Source: Woeseiaceae bacterium
GTDB lineage: Bacteria > Pseudomonadota > Gammaproteobacteria > Steroidobacterales > Woeseiaceae
Assembly (NCBI GenBank): GCA_013042375.1
Contig: JABDQH010000088.1
Coordinates: forward strand, 1-43,804
Direction of reading: 5' to 3'
DNA: 43,804 bases
The position numbers were made by a program, and so were the translations under genes. The number at the start of each line of letters is the position of its first letter. Position 1 is the stretch's first letter. The notes below the pieces were generated by a model. The model saw only the letters and a list, made by a program, of their open reading frames with translations, ran no database searches and had not been told where the DNA came from. This document shows positions 17,647 to 25,029 of the stretch, piece after piece.

Positions 17647-18932
17647 TGAAAGTACTCGTCATTGGCTCGGGCGGTCGCGAACACGCACTCGCGTGGAAGT
17701 GTGCGCAGTCGCCGCGCGTCGATGAAGTGCTCGTTGCCCCGGGTAATGCCGGCACCGCGCGCGAGGACAAGCTGCGCAACGTCGCCATCTCGTCCGACGA
17801 TATCGAGGCACTCGCGCAGCTCGCCAGGGACGAGAACGTCGCGCTGACCATCGTCGGCCCCGAGGCGCCGCTCGTCGCCGGTATCGCAGACCGATTCGCC
17901 GAGCTGCGCCTGCCATGCTTCGGCCCGACCGCAGCCGCCGCGCAGCTCGAAGGCTCGAAGGCCTTCACCAAGGACTTCCTGGCGCGTCACGGCATCCCGA
18001 CGGCCGCCTACGGCAACTTCTCCGAGCTCGAACCCGCACTCGCCCATATTCGCGAACAGGGCGCACCAATCGTGATCAAGGCCGACGGTCTCGCGGCTGG
18101 CAAAGGCGTCATCGTCGCGCACAGCCTCGAGGAGGCCGAACGCGCGGCGACGGACATGCTCGAAGGCGGCAGCTTCGGCCAGGCCGGGGCCCGCATCGTC
18201 GTCGAGGAATTCCTCGACGGAGAGGAAGCGAGCTTCATCGTCGTCACGGACGGCGCGACTATCCTGCCGCTCGCGACCTCGCAGGACCATAAGGCGCGTG
18301 ACGAGGGGGATACCGGCCCGAATACGGGCGGCATGGGCGCCTATTCGCCGGCGCCGGTCGTCACGCAGGCGATCGAGACGCGCATCGTGGATGAGGTCAT
18401 CCGCCCGACGCTCGAGGGCATGCGCGCGGACGGCCATCCATACCTGGGCTTCCTCTACGCCGGGCTCATGATCATGGCGGACGGCACGCCAAAGGTGATC
18501 GAGTTCAACTGCCGCATGGGCGACCCCGAAACGCAGCCGATCCTGGCGCGCCTCAAGTCCGACCTCGTCGATATTTGTCTATCGGCCATCGAGGGCGAAC
18601 TTGCCGAACGCGATACCGTATGGGACACGCGCGCGGCGCTCGGCGTCGTCATGGCCGCCGGCGGCTACCCGGGCGACTACGAGAAAGGCAAGCGCATCTC
18701 GGGACTCGACGTCGCCGACAGCAACACGCAAAAAGTCTTCCACGCCGGCACTGCGGGTGACGGCAACGACATTACGACGGCCGGCGGTCGCGTGCTGTGC
18801 GTCGTCGGCCTGGGCGATACGGTCGGCGGAGCCGCACGGGATGCCTATGCGGCGGTCGACAAGATCGACTGGGAAGGCGCCTGTTTCCGCCGCGATATCG
18901 GACATCGCGCCATCGCGCGCGAAAAGACTTAA
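17646..18932 (+). CDS. purD: Phosphoribosylamine-glycine ligase (GAR synthetase)
   Basis: PurD ligates glycine to phosphoribosylamine with ATP, the second step of purine synthesis. The 428-residue ATP-grasp protein has the N-terminal [19 protein letters not shown] and the nucleotide-binding [17 protein letters not shown]. Further motifs are the [29 protein letters not shown] loop and [14 protein letters not shown]. Its ATG shares one base with the purH stop (TGATG), so the two are translationally coupled. moeA begins three bases after its stop. Confidence 0.97.
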   Translation: MKVLVIGSGGREHALAWKCAQSPRVDEVLVAPGNAGTAREDKLRNVAISSDDIEALAQLARDENVALTIVGPEAPLVAGIADRFAELRLPCFGPTAAAAQLEGSKAFTKDFLARHGIPTAAYGNFSELEPALAHIREQGAPIVIKADGLAAGKGVIVAHSLEEAERAATDMLEGGSFGQAGARIVVEEFLDGEEASFIVVTDGATILPLATSQDHKARDEGDTGPNTGGMGAYSPAPVVTQAIETRIVDEVIRPTLEGMRADGHPYLGFLYAGLMIMADGTPKVIEFNCRMGDPETQPILARLKSDLVDICLSAIEGELAERDTVWDTRAALGVVMAAGGYPGDYEKGKRISGLDVADSNTQKVFHAGTAGDGNDITTAGGRVLCVVGLGDTVGGAARDAYAAVDKIDWEGACFRRDIGHRAIAREKT

Positions 18933-18935
18933 GCC

Positions 18936-20132
18936 GTGCTGACCACGGTCGAGGCGCTCGAGACGATCCTGGCGGCGATGCCGGTGCTGCCGGCCGAAGT
19001 ACACGGCGCCTCCCGGGTAACGGGCAGGATCCTGAGGCAGCCCGTGATCGCCGAGCGTGACCAGCCGCCGTTCGACCGCGTCATGATGGACGGCATTGCG
19101 GCCCGGCATGCGGAAATCGCCGCCGGCCGGCGGGAGTTCCCGCTCCAGGCGACGCAGATGGCCGGGCAACCGGCCCTGATCCTCGAGCCCGGCCACTGCA
19201 TCGAGATCATGACGGGCGCGGCCTTGCCGGCCGGCGCCGACTGTATCGTCCCCGTCGAACGCATTTCCGTCGCGGGCGGCGTCGCGACGATAGAGGCCGG
19301 CTACGAGGCTACCGCCAGGCAATTCATCCACGCGCGCGGCTCCGATTACGCGCAAGGCGACCAGCTGCTCGGCCCGGGGCAACGCATCGCCGCGCTCGAC
19401 ATTGCGGTCATCGCATCTGCTGGGCTTACCGAAGTCTCGGTCAGCGCGTCTCCGTCTATTCGCGTGATTTCGACAGGCGACGAACTCGTTCCCGCGGGCG
19501 AGCCGATCGAGCCGCACCAGGTGCGCCTATCCAACGGACCCGCGATCTGCGCAATGCTCGCCGCGCACGGCTACGGCGACAGCCGTCACGATCACCTCGT
19601 CGACGAGAAAGCCGAGCTGGAGCGGCGCATCGGCAAGCACCTCGACGAAGCCGACGTGCTGGTGCTGAGCGGCGGTGTATCGATGGGCAAAGCCGACTAC
19701 GTCCCCGAGGTGCTCGCCACGCTCGGCGTCGAACTCGTCTTCCACAAGGTGGCACAACGTCCAGGCAAACCGATGTGGTTCGGCATGGCGCCCGGCGACA
19801 AGGCCGTGTTCGCGTTGCCCGGCAACCCGGTTTCGGCGCTCGTCTGCTGCCGGCAATATGTCGTTCCCGCGCTCGACAAGGCATCGATGCGACCCGCCCC
19901 GCTGCCCGAATTCGCGACGCTCGCGAGCGACGTCGCGTTCGAACCCGATCTGACCTGCTTCCAGCCCGTGCGCCTCGTTTCGAGCGCGGGCGGGCAACTG
20001 CTGGCGCTGCCGGTCAGGACCAATACGTCCGGCGATTTTGCCGCGCTTTCCGGCACCGACGGCTACGTCGAGCTCATGCAGGCACAGTCGCATTTCCCGA
20101 CCGGGACTCCCGTTTTCCTGCGGCGGTGGTAA
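18936..20132 (+). CDS. moeA: Molybdopterin molybdenumtransferase MoeA
   Basis: MoeA inserts molybdate into adenylylated molybdopterin, the final step of molybdenum cofactor synthesis. Its 398 residues contain the linking domains with QPVIAERDQPPFDRVMMDGIA. The MoCF-biosynthesis domain has ISTGDELVPAGEPIEPHQVRLSNG, LSGGVSMGKADYVPEVL and FALPGNPVSALVC, followed by the C-terminal domain. The start is GTG 18936, three bases after purD. The link to the purine genes may be operon convenience; the visible cofactor user is MsrP at the left end of the window. Confidence 0.95.
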   Translation: MLTTVEALETILAAMPVLPAEVHGASRVTGRILRQPVIAERDQPPFDRVMMDGIAARHAEIAAGRREFPLQATQMAGQPALILEPGHCIEIMTGAALPAGADCIVPVERISVAGGVATIEAGYEATARQFIHARGSDYAQGDQLLGPGQRIAALDIAVIASAGLTEVSVSASPSIRVISTGDELVPAGEPIEPHQVRLSNGPAICAMLAAHGYGDSRHDHLVDEKAELERRIGKHLDEADVLVLSGGVSMGKADYVPEVLATLGVELVFHKVAQRPGKPMWFGMAPGDKAVFALPGNPVSALVCCRQYVVPALDKASMRPAPLPEFATLASDVAFEPDLTCFQPVRLVSSAGGQLLALPVRTNTSGDFAALSGTDGYVELMQAQSHFPTGTPVFLRRW

Positions 20133-20141
20133 GGTGCGCAC

Positions 20142-20738
20142 ATGATTTCTCCGGCTGAGGCTCTCGAGCGCCTGCGCGCAGGCAACCGTCGTTTCGTCGC
20201 GGGCAAGAGCAACATACTCGAATCCATCGGCCAGGCACGTCGGGCCGAACTCGTCGAGGGCCAGAGTCCGTTCGCCGTGATTCTCGCGTGCTCAGACTCG
20301 CGCGTGCCTGTGGAGCTCGTGTTCGATCAAGGTCTTGGCGACCTGTTCGTCATCCGTGTCGCCGGCAATGTCGTTTCGCCGTCACAAATCGGGAGTGTCG
20401 AGTTTGCGGCGTCTCAACTCGGCAGCCGGCTGGTCGTGGTTCTGGGCCACAGCAACTGCGGCGCCGTCGAGGCGACGCTGAAGGAACTTGCGCGCGAGCA
20501 GGAGAGCCGTTCACCCAACCTTCGAGCCATCGTCGAGCGCATCAAACCCGCGGTCGAGCCGCTCCTGGCCAGTGGAGTCACGCTGCAAGGCGCGGTTTCG
20601 GCCAACGTACGGTATTCGGTGCAACGGCTGCAATACGGTTCGGCGATTCTTGAACAGCTCATCGCGGAGGATGAGCTGAAGGTCGTCGGCGCCGAATATT
20701 CGATCGAATCCGGCGAGGTCGCGTTCTTCGATGACTGA
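20142..20738 (+). CDS. Beta-class carbonic anhydrase
   Basis: This zinc enzyme interconverts CO2 and bicarbonate in the cytoplasm and could supply bicarbonate to AccC and the purine pathway. The 198-residue protein has the zinc ligands and catalytic dyad in ACSDSRVP (Cys50, Asp52, Arg54) and GHSNCGAV (His103, Cys106). The beta-class core motif DLFVIRVAGNVV lies between. The start ATG 20142 follows GGTAAGG nine bases after moeA. Its last eight bases overlap the next gene. The class is certain; I give no symbol because several paralogous names (can, cynT) are in use. Confidence 0.95.
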   Translation: MISPAEALERLRAGNRRFVAGKSNILESIGQARRAELVEGQSPFAVILACSDSRVPVELVFDQGLGDLFVIRVAGNVVSPSQIGSVEFAASQLGSRLVVVLGHSNCGAVEATLKELAREQESRSPNLRAIVERIKPAVEPLLASGVTLQGAVSANVRYSVQRLQYGSAILEQLIAEDELKVVGAEYSIESGEVAFFDD

Positions 20739-21132
20739 GACGCTCGCCGGTGGCTGCTTCTGCGGGACCGTGCGCTTCGAGGTCGAGGGACCCGAGACCT
20801 TCGCGTGCTTCTGTCATTGCAGGAGCTGTCAGCGCGCTGCCGGTGCGCCCGTGGTTGCGTGGGCAACGTACCTTCGCAACACGTTTCGACTGACTCATGG
20901 CGAGATGCAATCAATCCGCTCGTCGCCCGGCGTAACGCGGGGATTCTGCGCCAGGTGTGGTTCGTCCATTACGTACGAGCATGCCAAGCGCGGCGATGAT
21001 ATCGATATCACAGTCAGTTGCCTCGACGATCCGTCGGCGCCAGCCCTGAAGGCGCATATCTGGACGGAAGATAAGCAGCCCTGGTTGACCATCGGGGACG
21101 ATCTACCCGTCTACGAGAAGAACTCCGGCTGA
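20731..21132 (+). CDS. GFA family zinc-binding protein
   Basis: The 133-residue protein belongs to the family of the glutathione-dependent formaldehyde-activating enzyme, with a Mss4-like beta fold. The metal cysteines are visible in order: GGCFCGTVRF (Cys9, Cys11), CFCHCRSCQRAAG and GFCARCGSSITYE. Most members have no proven activity and the formaldehyde role is doubtful even for the name-giving protein, so only the fold and zinc binding are claimed. It overlaps the carbonic anhydrase gene by eight bases and is surely co-transcribed. Confidence 0.9.
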   Translation: MTETLAGGCFCGTVRFEVEGPETFACFCHCRSCQRAAGAPVVAWATYLRNTFRLTHGEMQSIRSSPGVTRGFCARCGSSITYEHAKRGDDIDITVSCLDDPSAPALKAHIWTEDKQPWLTIGDDLPVYEKNSG

Positions 21133-21201
21133 CCGAGACCGGTTTCCGGGCTGCCCCCCGTCTTATGGGTGAGTTACCCAAAAGCAGCCAGGAGAAAAAA
21201 C

Positions 21202-22038
21202 ATGAAGACCCGTAACCTGTTGTTTGGCGCAGGAATCGCCTCATTGTGCGTAGCCCCCGCACTTGCCGACAAGTATCACCATGCGCATGGCGACGAGAAC
21301 GGCGAAGAAATCGAGTGGGACGTCGCCGAGATCTTCTTCGAACTCAACGACACCGACGGTGACCTCGGCATCCATGCGCTCATCGACGGTGAGCCGTGGA
21401 AACGCCTGCAGATCGAGGACCTTAAAGAACGTCGCATTCTCGGCGTCGGCGTACGCAGCCGCCTGCGTCGGCAGGGGCTGACCGAATTCTTCTTCGAGAG
21501 CGCAGAACCGACATTCGACGAACTGCCCCCCACGACCTTTTTCAGGCGTTTCCCTGAAGGTACCTACGAGGTCGAGGGAATCTCTCTCGATGGCATCGAG
21601 ATCGAGAATGAGGTCGAGCTCACCCACGCCATGCCGGCACCGCCTGTCCCGACCGTAAACGGCATTGCAGCCGTAGCGCGGGAGAAATGCGACGACGAAG
21701 ATCCGGCGTACGACCCTCCGGTGATTGCGGGCGACGAGTACATCATCAGGTGGCAACCGGTCACGATGACACATCCGACCCTCGGCAATCCGCAGAGTGC
21801 GGACGGCCTGGTTGTCGTCAACTACCAGGTGGTCGTCGAGACCGATCTCGAGCTGCCGGATGACGAGGAATTCACCGCGATTTTCAGCGCCATCGTGCCG
21901 CCGGATGTCTTTGAAATGACGATTCCGGCCGAGTTCATGAACCAGAGCGATGAGTTCAAGTATGAAGTGCTCGTCCGCGAGGAGAGCTGGAATCAGACAG
22001 CCATCGAGAGCTGCTTCCTGACGGAAGAAGATGACTAG
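21202..22038 (+). CDS. Exported acidic protein of unknown function
   Basis: I do not recognise this 278-residue protein. It has a clear signal peptide (about 1-22, MKTRNLLFGAGIASLCVAPALA) followed by DKYHHAHGDENGEE, a His- and acid-rich start of the mature protein. The rest is acidic and looks beta-rich (DEYIIRWQPVTMT, VVNYQVVVETDLELP, TIPAEFMNQSDEFKYEVLVREE), suggesting one or two Ig- or fibronectin-like modules. Two cysteines (EKCDDEDP and ESCFL) could form a disulfide. The start ATG 21202 has AGGAG upstream. The C-terminus overlaps the next exported-protein gene by eight bases, so the pair probably acts together in the envelope. Confidence 0.8.
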   Translation: MKTRNLLFGAGIASLCVAPALADKYHHAHGDENGEEIEWDVAEIFFELNDTDGDLGIHALIDGEPWKRLQIEDLKERRILGVGVRSRLRRQGLTEFFFESAEPTFDELPPTTFFRRFPEGTYEVEGISLDGIEIENEVELTHAMPAPPVPTVNGIAAVAREKCDDEDPAYDPPVIAGDEYIIRWQPVTMTHPTLGNPQSADGLVVVNYQVVVETDLELPDDEEFTAIFSAIVPPDVFEMTIPAEFMNQSDEFKYEVLVREESWNQTAIESCFLTEEDD

Positions 22039-22504
22039 CTGGCCGGCAATACTGCAAGGCGGGGCCCTCGCGGGCCTCGCTTTGCTCTTGCCACTGGACG
22101 CAACTGCGGAAGACTCCCTGCGCGAGCGCGTCCATGACAAGTACAAGCACGAAAGCTATATGCTCGTGGAAGACAAGAACGGCGCGCGGCTGTTCCTGTT
22201 CGGCGACGGCCCCACGGAGGTTGAATTGATCGCGCCGCCGGCCGAGCCCTTTGTCGCTGCGGCCATCGAGAAGACGCGCAGCGCGGATGCGCGCATGCGC
22301 GTACGCGGACTCGTTGAACTCGCGGGCGCCGAGGATCCTGCGGCGCTCGATGCGGCCCTGACCTTGCTGACGGACCCGTCCGCAGCGGTGCGCGACGAGG
22401 CGCAAAGCCTGATTCTCGACCACCCGAACGGCGCGTCCGTCGCCAGGGCGCTCGGCCTGGAGGAGGAGGCACCCGCGGGGCGCTCTACGCGCGTAGAACG
22501 CTAA
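22031..22504 (+). CDS. Exported HEAT-repeat-like protein of unknown function
   Basis: This 157-residue protein has a hydrophobic N-terminal signal (about 6-26, ILQGGALAGLALLLPLDATA). After a short linker come two helical repeats of HEAT type (SADARMRVRGLVELAGAEDPAALDAALTLL and DPSAAVRDEAQSLILDHPNGASVARALGL). Such repeats are protein-binding scaffolds. It starts inside the end of the preceding exported-protein gene (eight-base overlap). It is followed 27 bases later by a palindrome with a T-run that can terminate transcription. No enzyme motif is seen. A partner role to the upstream protein is inferred only from the overlap. Confidence 0.75.
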   Translation: MTSWPAILQGGALAGLALLLPLDATAEDSLRERVHDKYKHESYMLVEDKNGARLFLFGDGPTEVELIAPPAEPFVAAAIEKTRSADARMRVRGLVELAGAEDPAALDAALTLLTDPSAAVRDEAQSLILDHPNGASVARALGLEEEAPAGRSTRVER

Positions 22505-22531
22505 TCGCGAAACTTAAAGTAGATTCGAGGG

Positions 22532-22556
22532 AATCCGCCACGTGGCGGATTTTTGA
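22532..22556 (+). terminator. Palindromic terminator, first copy of a repeated palindrome
   Basis: AATCCGCCACGTGGCGGATT (22532-22551) is a perfect 20-bp palindrome running into TTTTT on the plus strand, just after the HEAT-repeat gene. Eighteen bases of it recur exactly at 24974-24991. Confidence 0.7.
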
Positions 22557-22786
22557 CCGACCTTGAAAACATGTTTCCGCGGAAACGTGCCCTCGGGGTA
22601 CTTCGTACCCTCCGGGCCGTCGCATTGCGGCCAGCACCGATCATCTGGCGTAGTCCGCGTTCAGTCAACATTTCTCGCTGAGTAATCGACCCAATTCCAA
22701 TCTGAATTGGTACGATTAGCAGTAACAGGGGAGCGAGCCATCCGGCTCCATCGAGAAAGCCGCGCTCATGAGGGCGCGGTTTTCTT
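22552..22786 (+). ncRNA. Candidate structured RNA or gene-free spacer with several hairpins
   Basis: From 22505 to 22846 there is no credible protein gene. The stretch holds a row of perfect inverted repeats: 22573-22586 (GTTTCCGCGGAAAC), 22596-22610 (GGGTA/TACCC), 22691-22710 (CCAATTC/GAATTGG) and 22735-22748 (GAGCC/GGCTC). It ends in a good plus-strand terminator at 22756-22786. The terminator has no open reading frame in front of it for 250 bases, which is what a small RNA gene would look like. I could not match it to a known RNA family and found no convincing promoter. It may simply be a cluster of repeat remnants. Confidence 0.3.
22756..22786 (+). terminator. Rho-independent terminator, possibly bidirectional
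   Basis: AAAGCCGCGC pairs with GCGCGGTTTT (one G-U pair) around an 8-base loop, followed by TTTTCTT on the plus strand. On the minus strand it lies about 60 bases past the VOC gene stop and is followed by CTTTCTC, so it may also end that transcript. Confidence 0.75.
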
Positions 22787-22846
22787 GCATGTGCATGTCA
22801 GCTTACAGCCATGAGCCGACGATGAATTTGAACGCGCGTAGGCGAG

Positions 22847-23230
22847 CTACTTGGCTTCGGGATCGGCCTCCACCACCCCAAAGAGCAATCCGCCAGGTTC
22901 GGCACATGCCGCAAACCATCCGATTCCCGGGATTGGCATCTTTGGCTCGATGACCTTGCCACCAGCTTGTTCTACGCGCGCGATGCAATCGTCCACACTA
23001 GGCACGGGAATTGTCACTTGGGTTAGCGGTTTCCCTTCGGCCGTTGGAGTATCAGCTATCGCGCCGACCCCCCCATCAATCCCAGGCTCGTCCTCGGCCC
23101 CCGCCTGGATTCGGTAGTAGTCGTAGGGCATGCCGTCAAACTTTTCGAGCCTCCAGTCGAACACGTGCTCAAAGAAAGTCTTCGCCTTGTCGAGGTCTTT
23201 GACGGTGAAATCGAAATATGTAGGTTTCAT
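22847..23230 (-). CDS. VOC (glyoxalase/bleomycin resistance) superfamily protein
   Basis: The 127-residue protein has the paired beta-alpha-beta-beta-beta modules of the vicinal oxygen chelate fold. It starts MKPTYFDFTVKDLDKAKTFFEHVFDWRLEKFDG and ends WFAACAEPGGLLFGVVEADPEAK. The family includes glyoxalases, dioxygenases and antibiotic-binding proteins, and no specific activity can be inferred. Closest in form are the small stand-alone members often found as accessory genes. It is the first of three minus-strand genes between two copies of a palindrome, in a stretch of visibly lower GC than its neighbours, suggesting acquired DNA. Confidence 0.88.
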   Translation of the reverse strand: MKPTYFDFTVKDLDKAKTFFEHVFDWRLEKFDGMPYDYYRIQAGAEDEPGIDGGVGAIADTPTAEGKPLTQVTIPVPSVDDCIARVEQAGGKVIEPKMPIPGIGWFAACAEPGGLLFGVVEADPEAK

Positions 23231-23299
23231 AGATTCAACCTACCACGCCGAGGGTGTCTGGATTTTGCATTTTCCCCTTACGTGCTGACGTTCCGGTTC

Positions 23300-23310
23300 G
23301 GGTCAGTAGC
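23300..23310. repeat. Direct repeat GGGTCAGTAGC at the dfsB-like stop
   Basis: GGGTCAGTAGC occurs here and again at 23839-23849. This copy overlaps the stop codon of the minus-strand dfsB-like gene (its TGA and last Tyr and Arg codons). The match continues weakly (GACCATTGTAG against CGAAATTATAG). The two copies flank the gene. Confidence 0.6.
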
Positions 23311-23824
23311 GACCATTGTAGCCGGCTTCCCGCTTGACTCTGCGAATGTACTTACGAGCCGTTTGATATTGGCGTGTGGTGTTGATCGATAACCATCGAG
23401 CGATGGGATAATTGCCGGCCCATTCATAGACGCCTGTCTCCAGCAGCTCCTGGTCATCCAGGCCTTCAATTGTCGCCAGAAGGCGCCTGTACTGTCTTCG
23501 TAGGTCGGAAACGACAGGTTTGAATCGTCTTCGTTGCGACTTCTCAACTACAGCCGCATTCAGCCGAGGAGTCTCACTCCAGCGGTAGCCTCGGGCAGGA
23601 GTGATTGGTATGAGCCCTTTTTTGCCTTTATCGATCCAGTTCAAGACGCTTCGTGTCCACCATAAGCGGACGGCAAGCAAATCCTTCACCGACCAATCGT
23701 CAACACAGAGCCTGGTGGCCATTTCAGTGTCGATGTCGCGCAGCTCAGCATCCAGCTTCTTGAAGGCGGTCTCGATCTGGTCGACGAGTTGCCTCCTTGT
23801 CTGCGGAATGGGCATGGCGGACAT
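23303..23824 (-). CDS. DfsB/ClbS-like four-helix protein (DUF1706)
   Basis: The 173-residue all-helical protein starts MSAMPIPQTRRQLVDQIETAFKKLDAELRDI. It has the family pattern WSVKDLLAVRLWWTRSVLNWIDKGK near residues 44-68 and LLETGVYEWAGNYPIARWLSINTTRQYQTARKYIRR near the end. Relatives include ClbS, a colibactin self-resistance protein. Most DUF1706 proteins have no known role, and nothing here shows a colibactin-like cluster. The stop codon and last codons lie in a GGGTCAGTAGC repeat, and a second copy is 15 bases upstream of the start. No strong ribosome-binding site is seen; ATG 23815 is an alternative start. Confidence 0.8.
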   Translation of the reverse strand: MSAMPIPQTRRQLVDQIETAFKKLDAELRDIDTEMATRLCVDDWSVKDLLAVRLWWTRSVLNWIDKGKKGLIPITPARGYRWSETPRLNAAVVEKSQRRRFKPVVSDLRRQYRRLLATIEGLDDQELLETGVYEWAGNYPIARWLSINTTRQYQTARKYIRRVKREAGYNGRY

Positions 23825-23838
23825 CTAAGCTCTGTCAT

Positions 23839-23868
23839 GGGTCAGTAGCCGAAATTATAGTCTGACCC
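23839..23868. repeat. Palindromic element GGGTCAG...CTGACCC
   Basis: GGGTCAGTAGC begins an element whose ends are inverted repeats, GGGTCAG (23839-23845) and CTGACCC (23862-23868), around a 16-base centre. Its first 11 bases match the repeat at 23300-23310 on the other side of the dfsB-like gene. This looks like a short mobile palindrome or REP-type unit. Confidence 0.6.
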
Positions 23869-23916
23869 GGGCTGACGCCAGCATCCGGCCAATAGAGGAC
23901 GTTTTCAAGAAGATAA

Positions 23917-24762
23917 TCACGTGCCATCATGAGTCATCGCACTTGCTTTCGCCCGGTTCCGACGCTTCAACATCGCACACGGCGCGACCCCTAGTATGAG
24001 AAAAACCGCGGCCATAACAGCATTACCGGCTACGCCACCGCCAATCGTGACATGATCTGGTGCGACGGCAGCGGCATAGACTCGATATGCCGAATTGGCG
24101 GACAGGAGCGTAAAGACCCCGAGGGATAGCCAGCAGGCGCTTCGCCGACGCCCTGCCCCAACCAATCCGCCAATCGCGCCGCCGCCGTACCACATAAGGG
24201 CAACTGTAGGCGCAGCAACCAGCACCGCCGGCAAAGCAAAATACGCAGGCGTCACCCACGGGCCTGACCGCTTCGAGCGAGCCGTCCTGTAACAGAGTGC
24301 CAGGTTGGTTACCGCACCGGCGAAGAACAGTCCGTACTTGAGAACCAACAGCAACGACTCAGGCCATTGATCTCCAACAATGAATGCCTGCATGCACGTG
24401 GCCGCCACGACGCCGAAAAAGACAAACTTGACTGGATGAGCTCTGAAAAAGATGTCCTCGAACGACGGCGGCCATTCGCTTCGATCATTGCGCAGTGCCG
24501 GTACGCCAAAGATTACGCCCAAAGCAATAACCCAGACGATCAGTATCGAAGCGACCGTGAAAATCGATGGCTGAAAATACAAGGCGAAAAGGCTCGGAGC
24601 GACGCCAACTCCGTGTCCGATAAGAATTCCCGGAGAGCACAGGAAAGCGATGATCGTCGCACGGAGAACTCCACGCGGTGTGTTGGCCGGTACAATGATA
24701 GAGGCATACCAGGCCACAAATGTCGCCCCCAGGCTGGCAGCAAAGATGAGCGTCAGAATCAT
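23917..24762 (-). CDS. Integral membrane protein of unknown function
   Basis: This roughly 281-residue protein has about eight hydrophobic helices, for example ILTLIFAASLGATFVAWYAS, PSIFTVASILIVWVIALGVIF, FVFFGVVAATCMQAFIV and AVMAAVFLILGVAPCAML. It has a basic C-terminal tail (LKRRNRAKA). I do not recognise a family. I choose ATG 24762 because AGGAAG lies six bases before it; an ATG nine codons upstream has no such site. It is the third gene of the low-GC accessory block. Promoter and function are unknown. Confidence 0.7.
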   Translation of the reverse strand: MILTLIFAASLGATFVAWYASIIVPANTPRGVLRATIIAFLCSPGILIGHGVGVAPSLFALYFQPSIFTVASILIVWVIALGVIFGVPALRNDRSEWPPSFEDIFFRAHPVKFVFFGVVAATCMQAFIVGDQWPESLLLVLKYGLFFAGAVTNLALCYRTARSKRSGPWVTPAYFALPAVLVAAPTVALMWYGGGAIGGLVGAGRRRSACWLSLGVFTLLSANSAYRVYAAAVAPDHVTIGGGVAGNAVMAAVFLILGVAPCAMLKRRNRAKASAMTHDGT

Positions 24763-24973
24763 CAGGATCTTCCTGCAAGCCGCATCCAATTAATCGGCAG
24801 GGGCAGGGGAAAACTTTTGAAATCCGTAGTCAAAATATCTCAGTTCTTGAACAGACCAAGAACTCTGCCGGTGTGTCCGCTGTTGGATAAACAGCGCTCA
24901 ACGACGATTCTAGCAGCCGTCTGACGGGTCTCCCCAGGAGCCGCCGTTCAAGGCGTTTCCACGACCGTCAAAG

Positions 24974-24991
24974 ATCCGCCACGTGGCGGAT
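24974..24991. repeat. Second copy of the ATCCGCCACGTGGCGGAT palindrome
   Basis: This is an 18-bp perfect palindrome identical to the core of the one at 22532-22551. It lies about 40 bases past the stop of the minus-strand TonB receptor gene and is followed on that strand by CTTTG, so it may end that transcript. The rest of 24763-25029 holds an 8-bp inverted repeat (AGTTCTTG/CAAGAACT, 24842-24864) and no gene. Confidence 0.7.
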
Positions 24992-25029
24992 TTCCTCGAA
25001 ATCACATCAAGTTCGGCGGCTACGGAAGA

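Noticed and set aside
22505-22846. T-box, riboswitch or 6S RNA
   Set aside because: No conserved T-box sequence, riboswitch core or 6S-type long hairpin could be recognised, and no gene follows on the plus strand to be controlled.
23303-24789. Toxin-antitoxin or defence module in the accessory block
   Set aside because: The DfsB-like and membrane proteins lack nuclease, ATPase or antitoxin motifs, and the gene spacing does not suggest a two-gene toxin unit.
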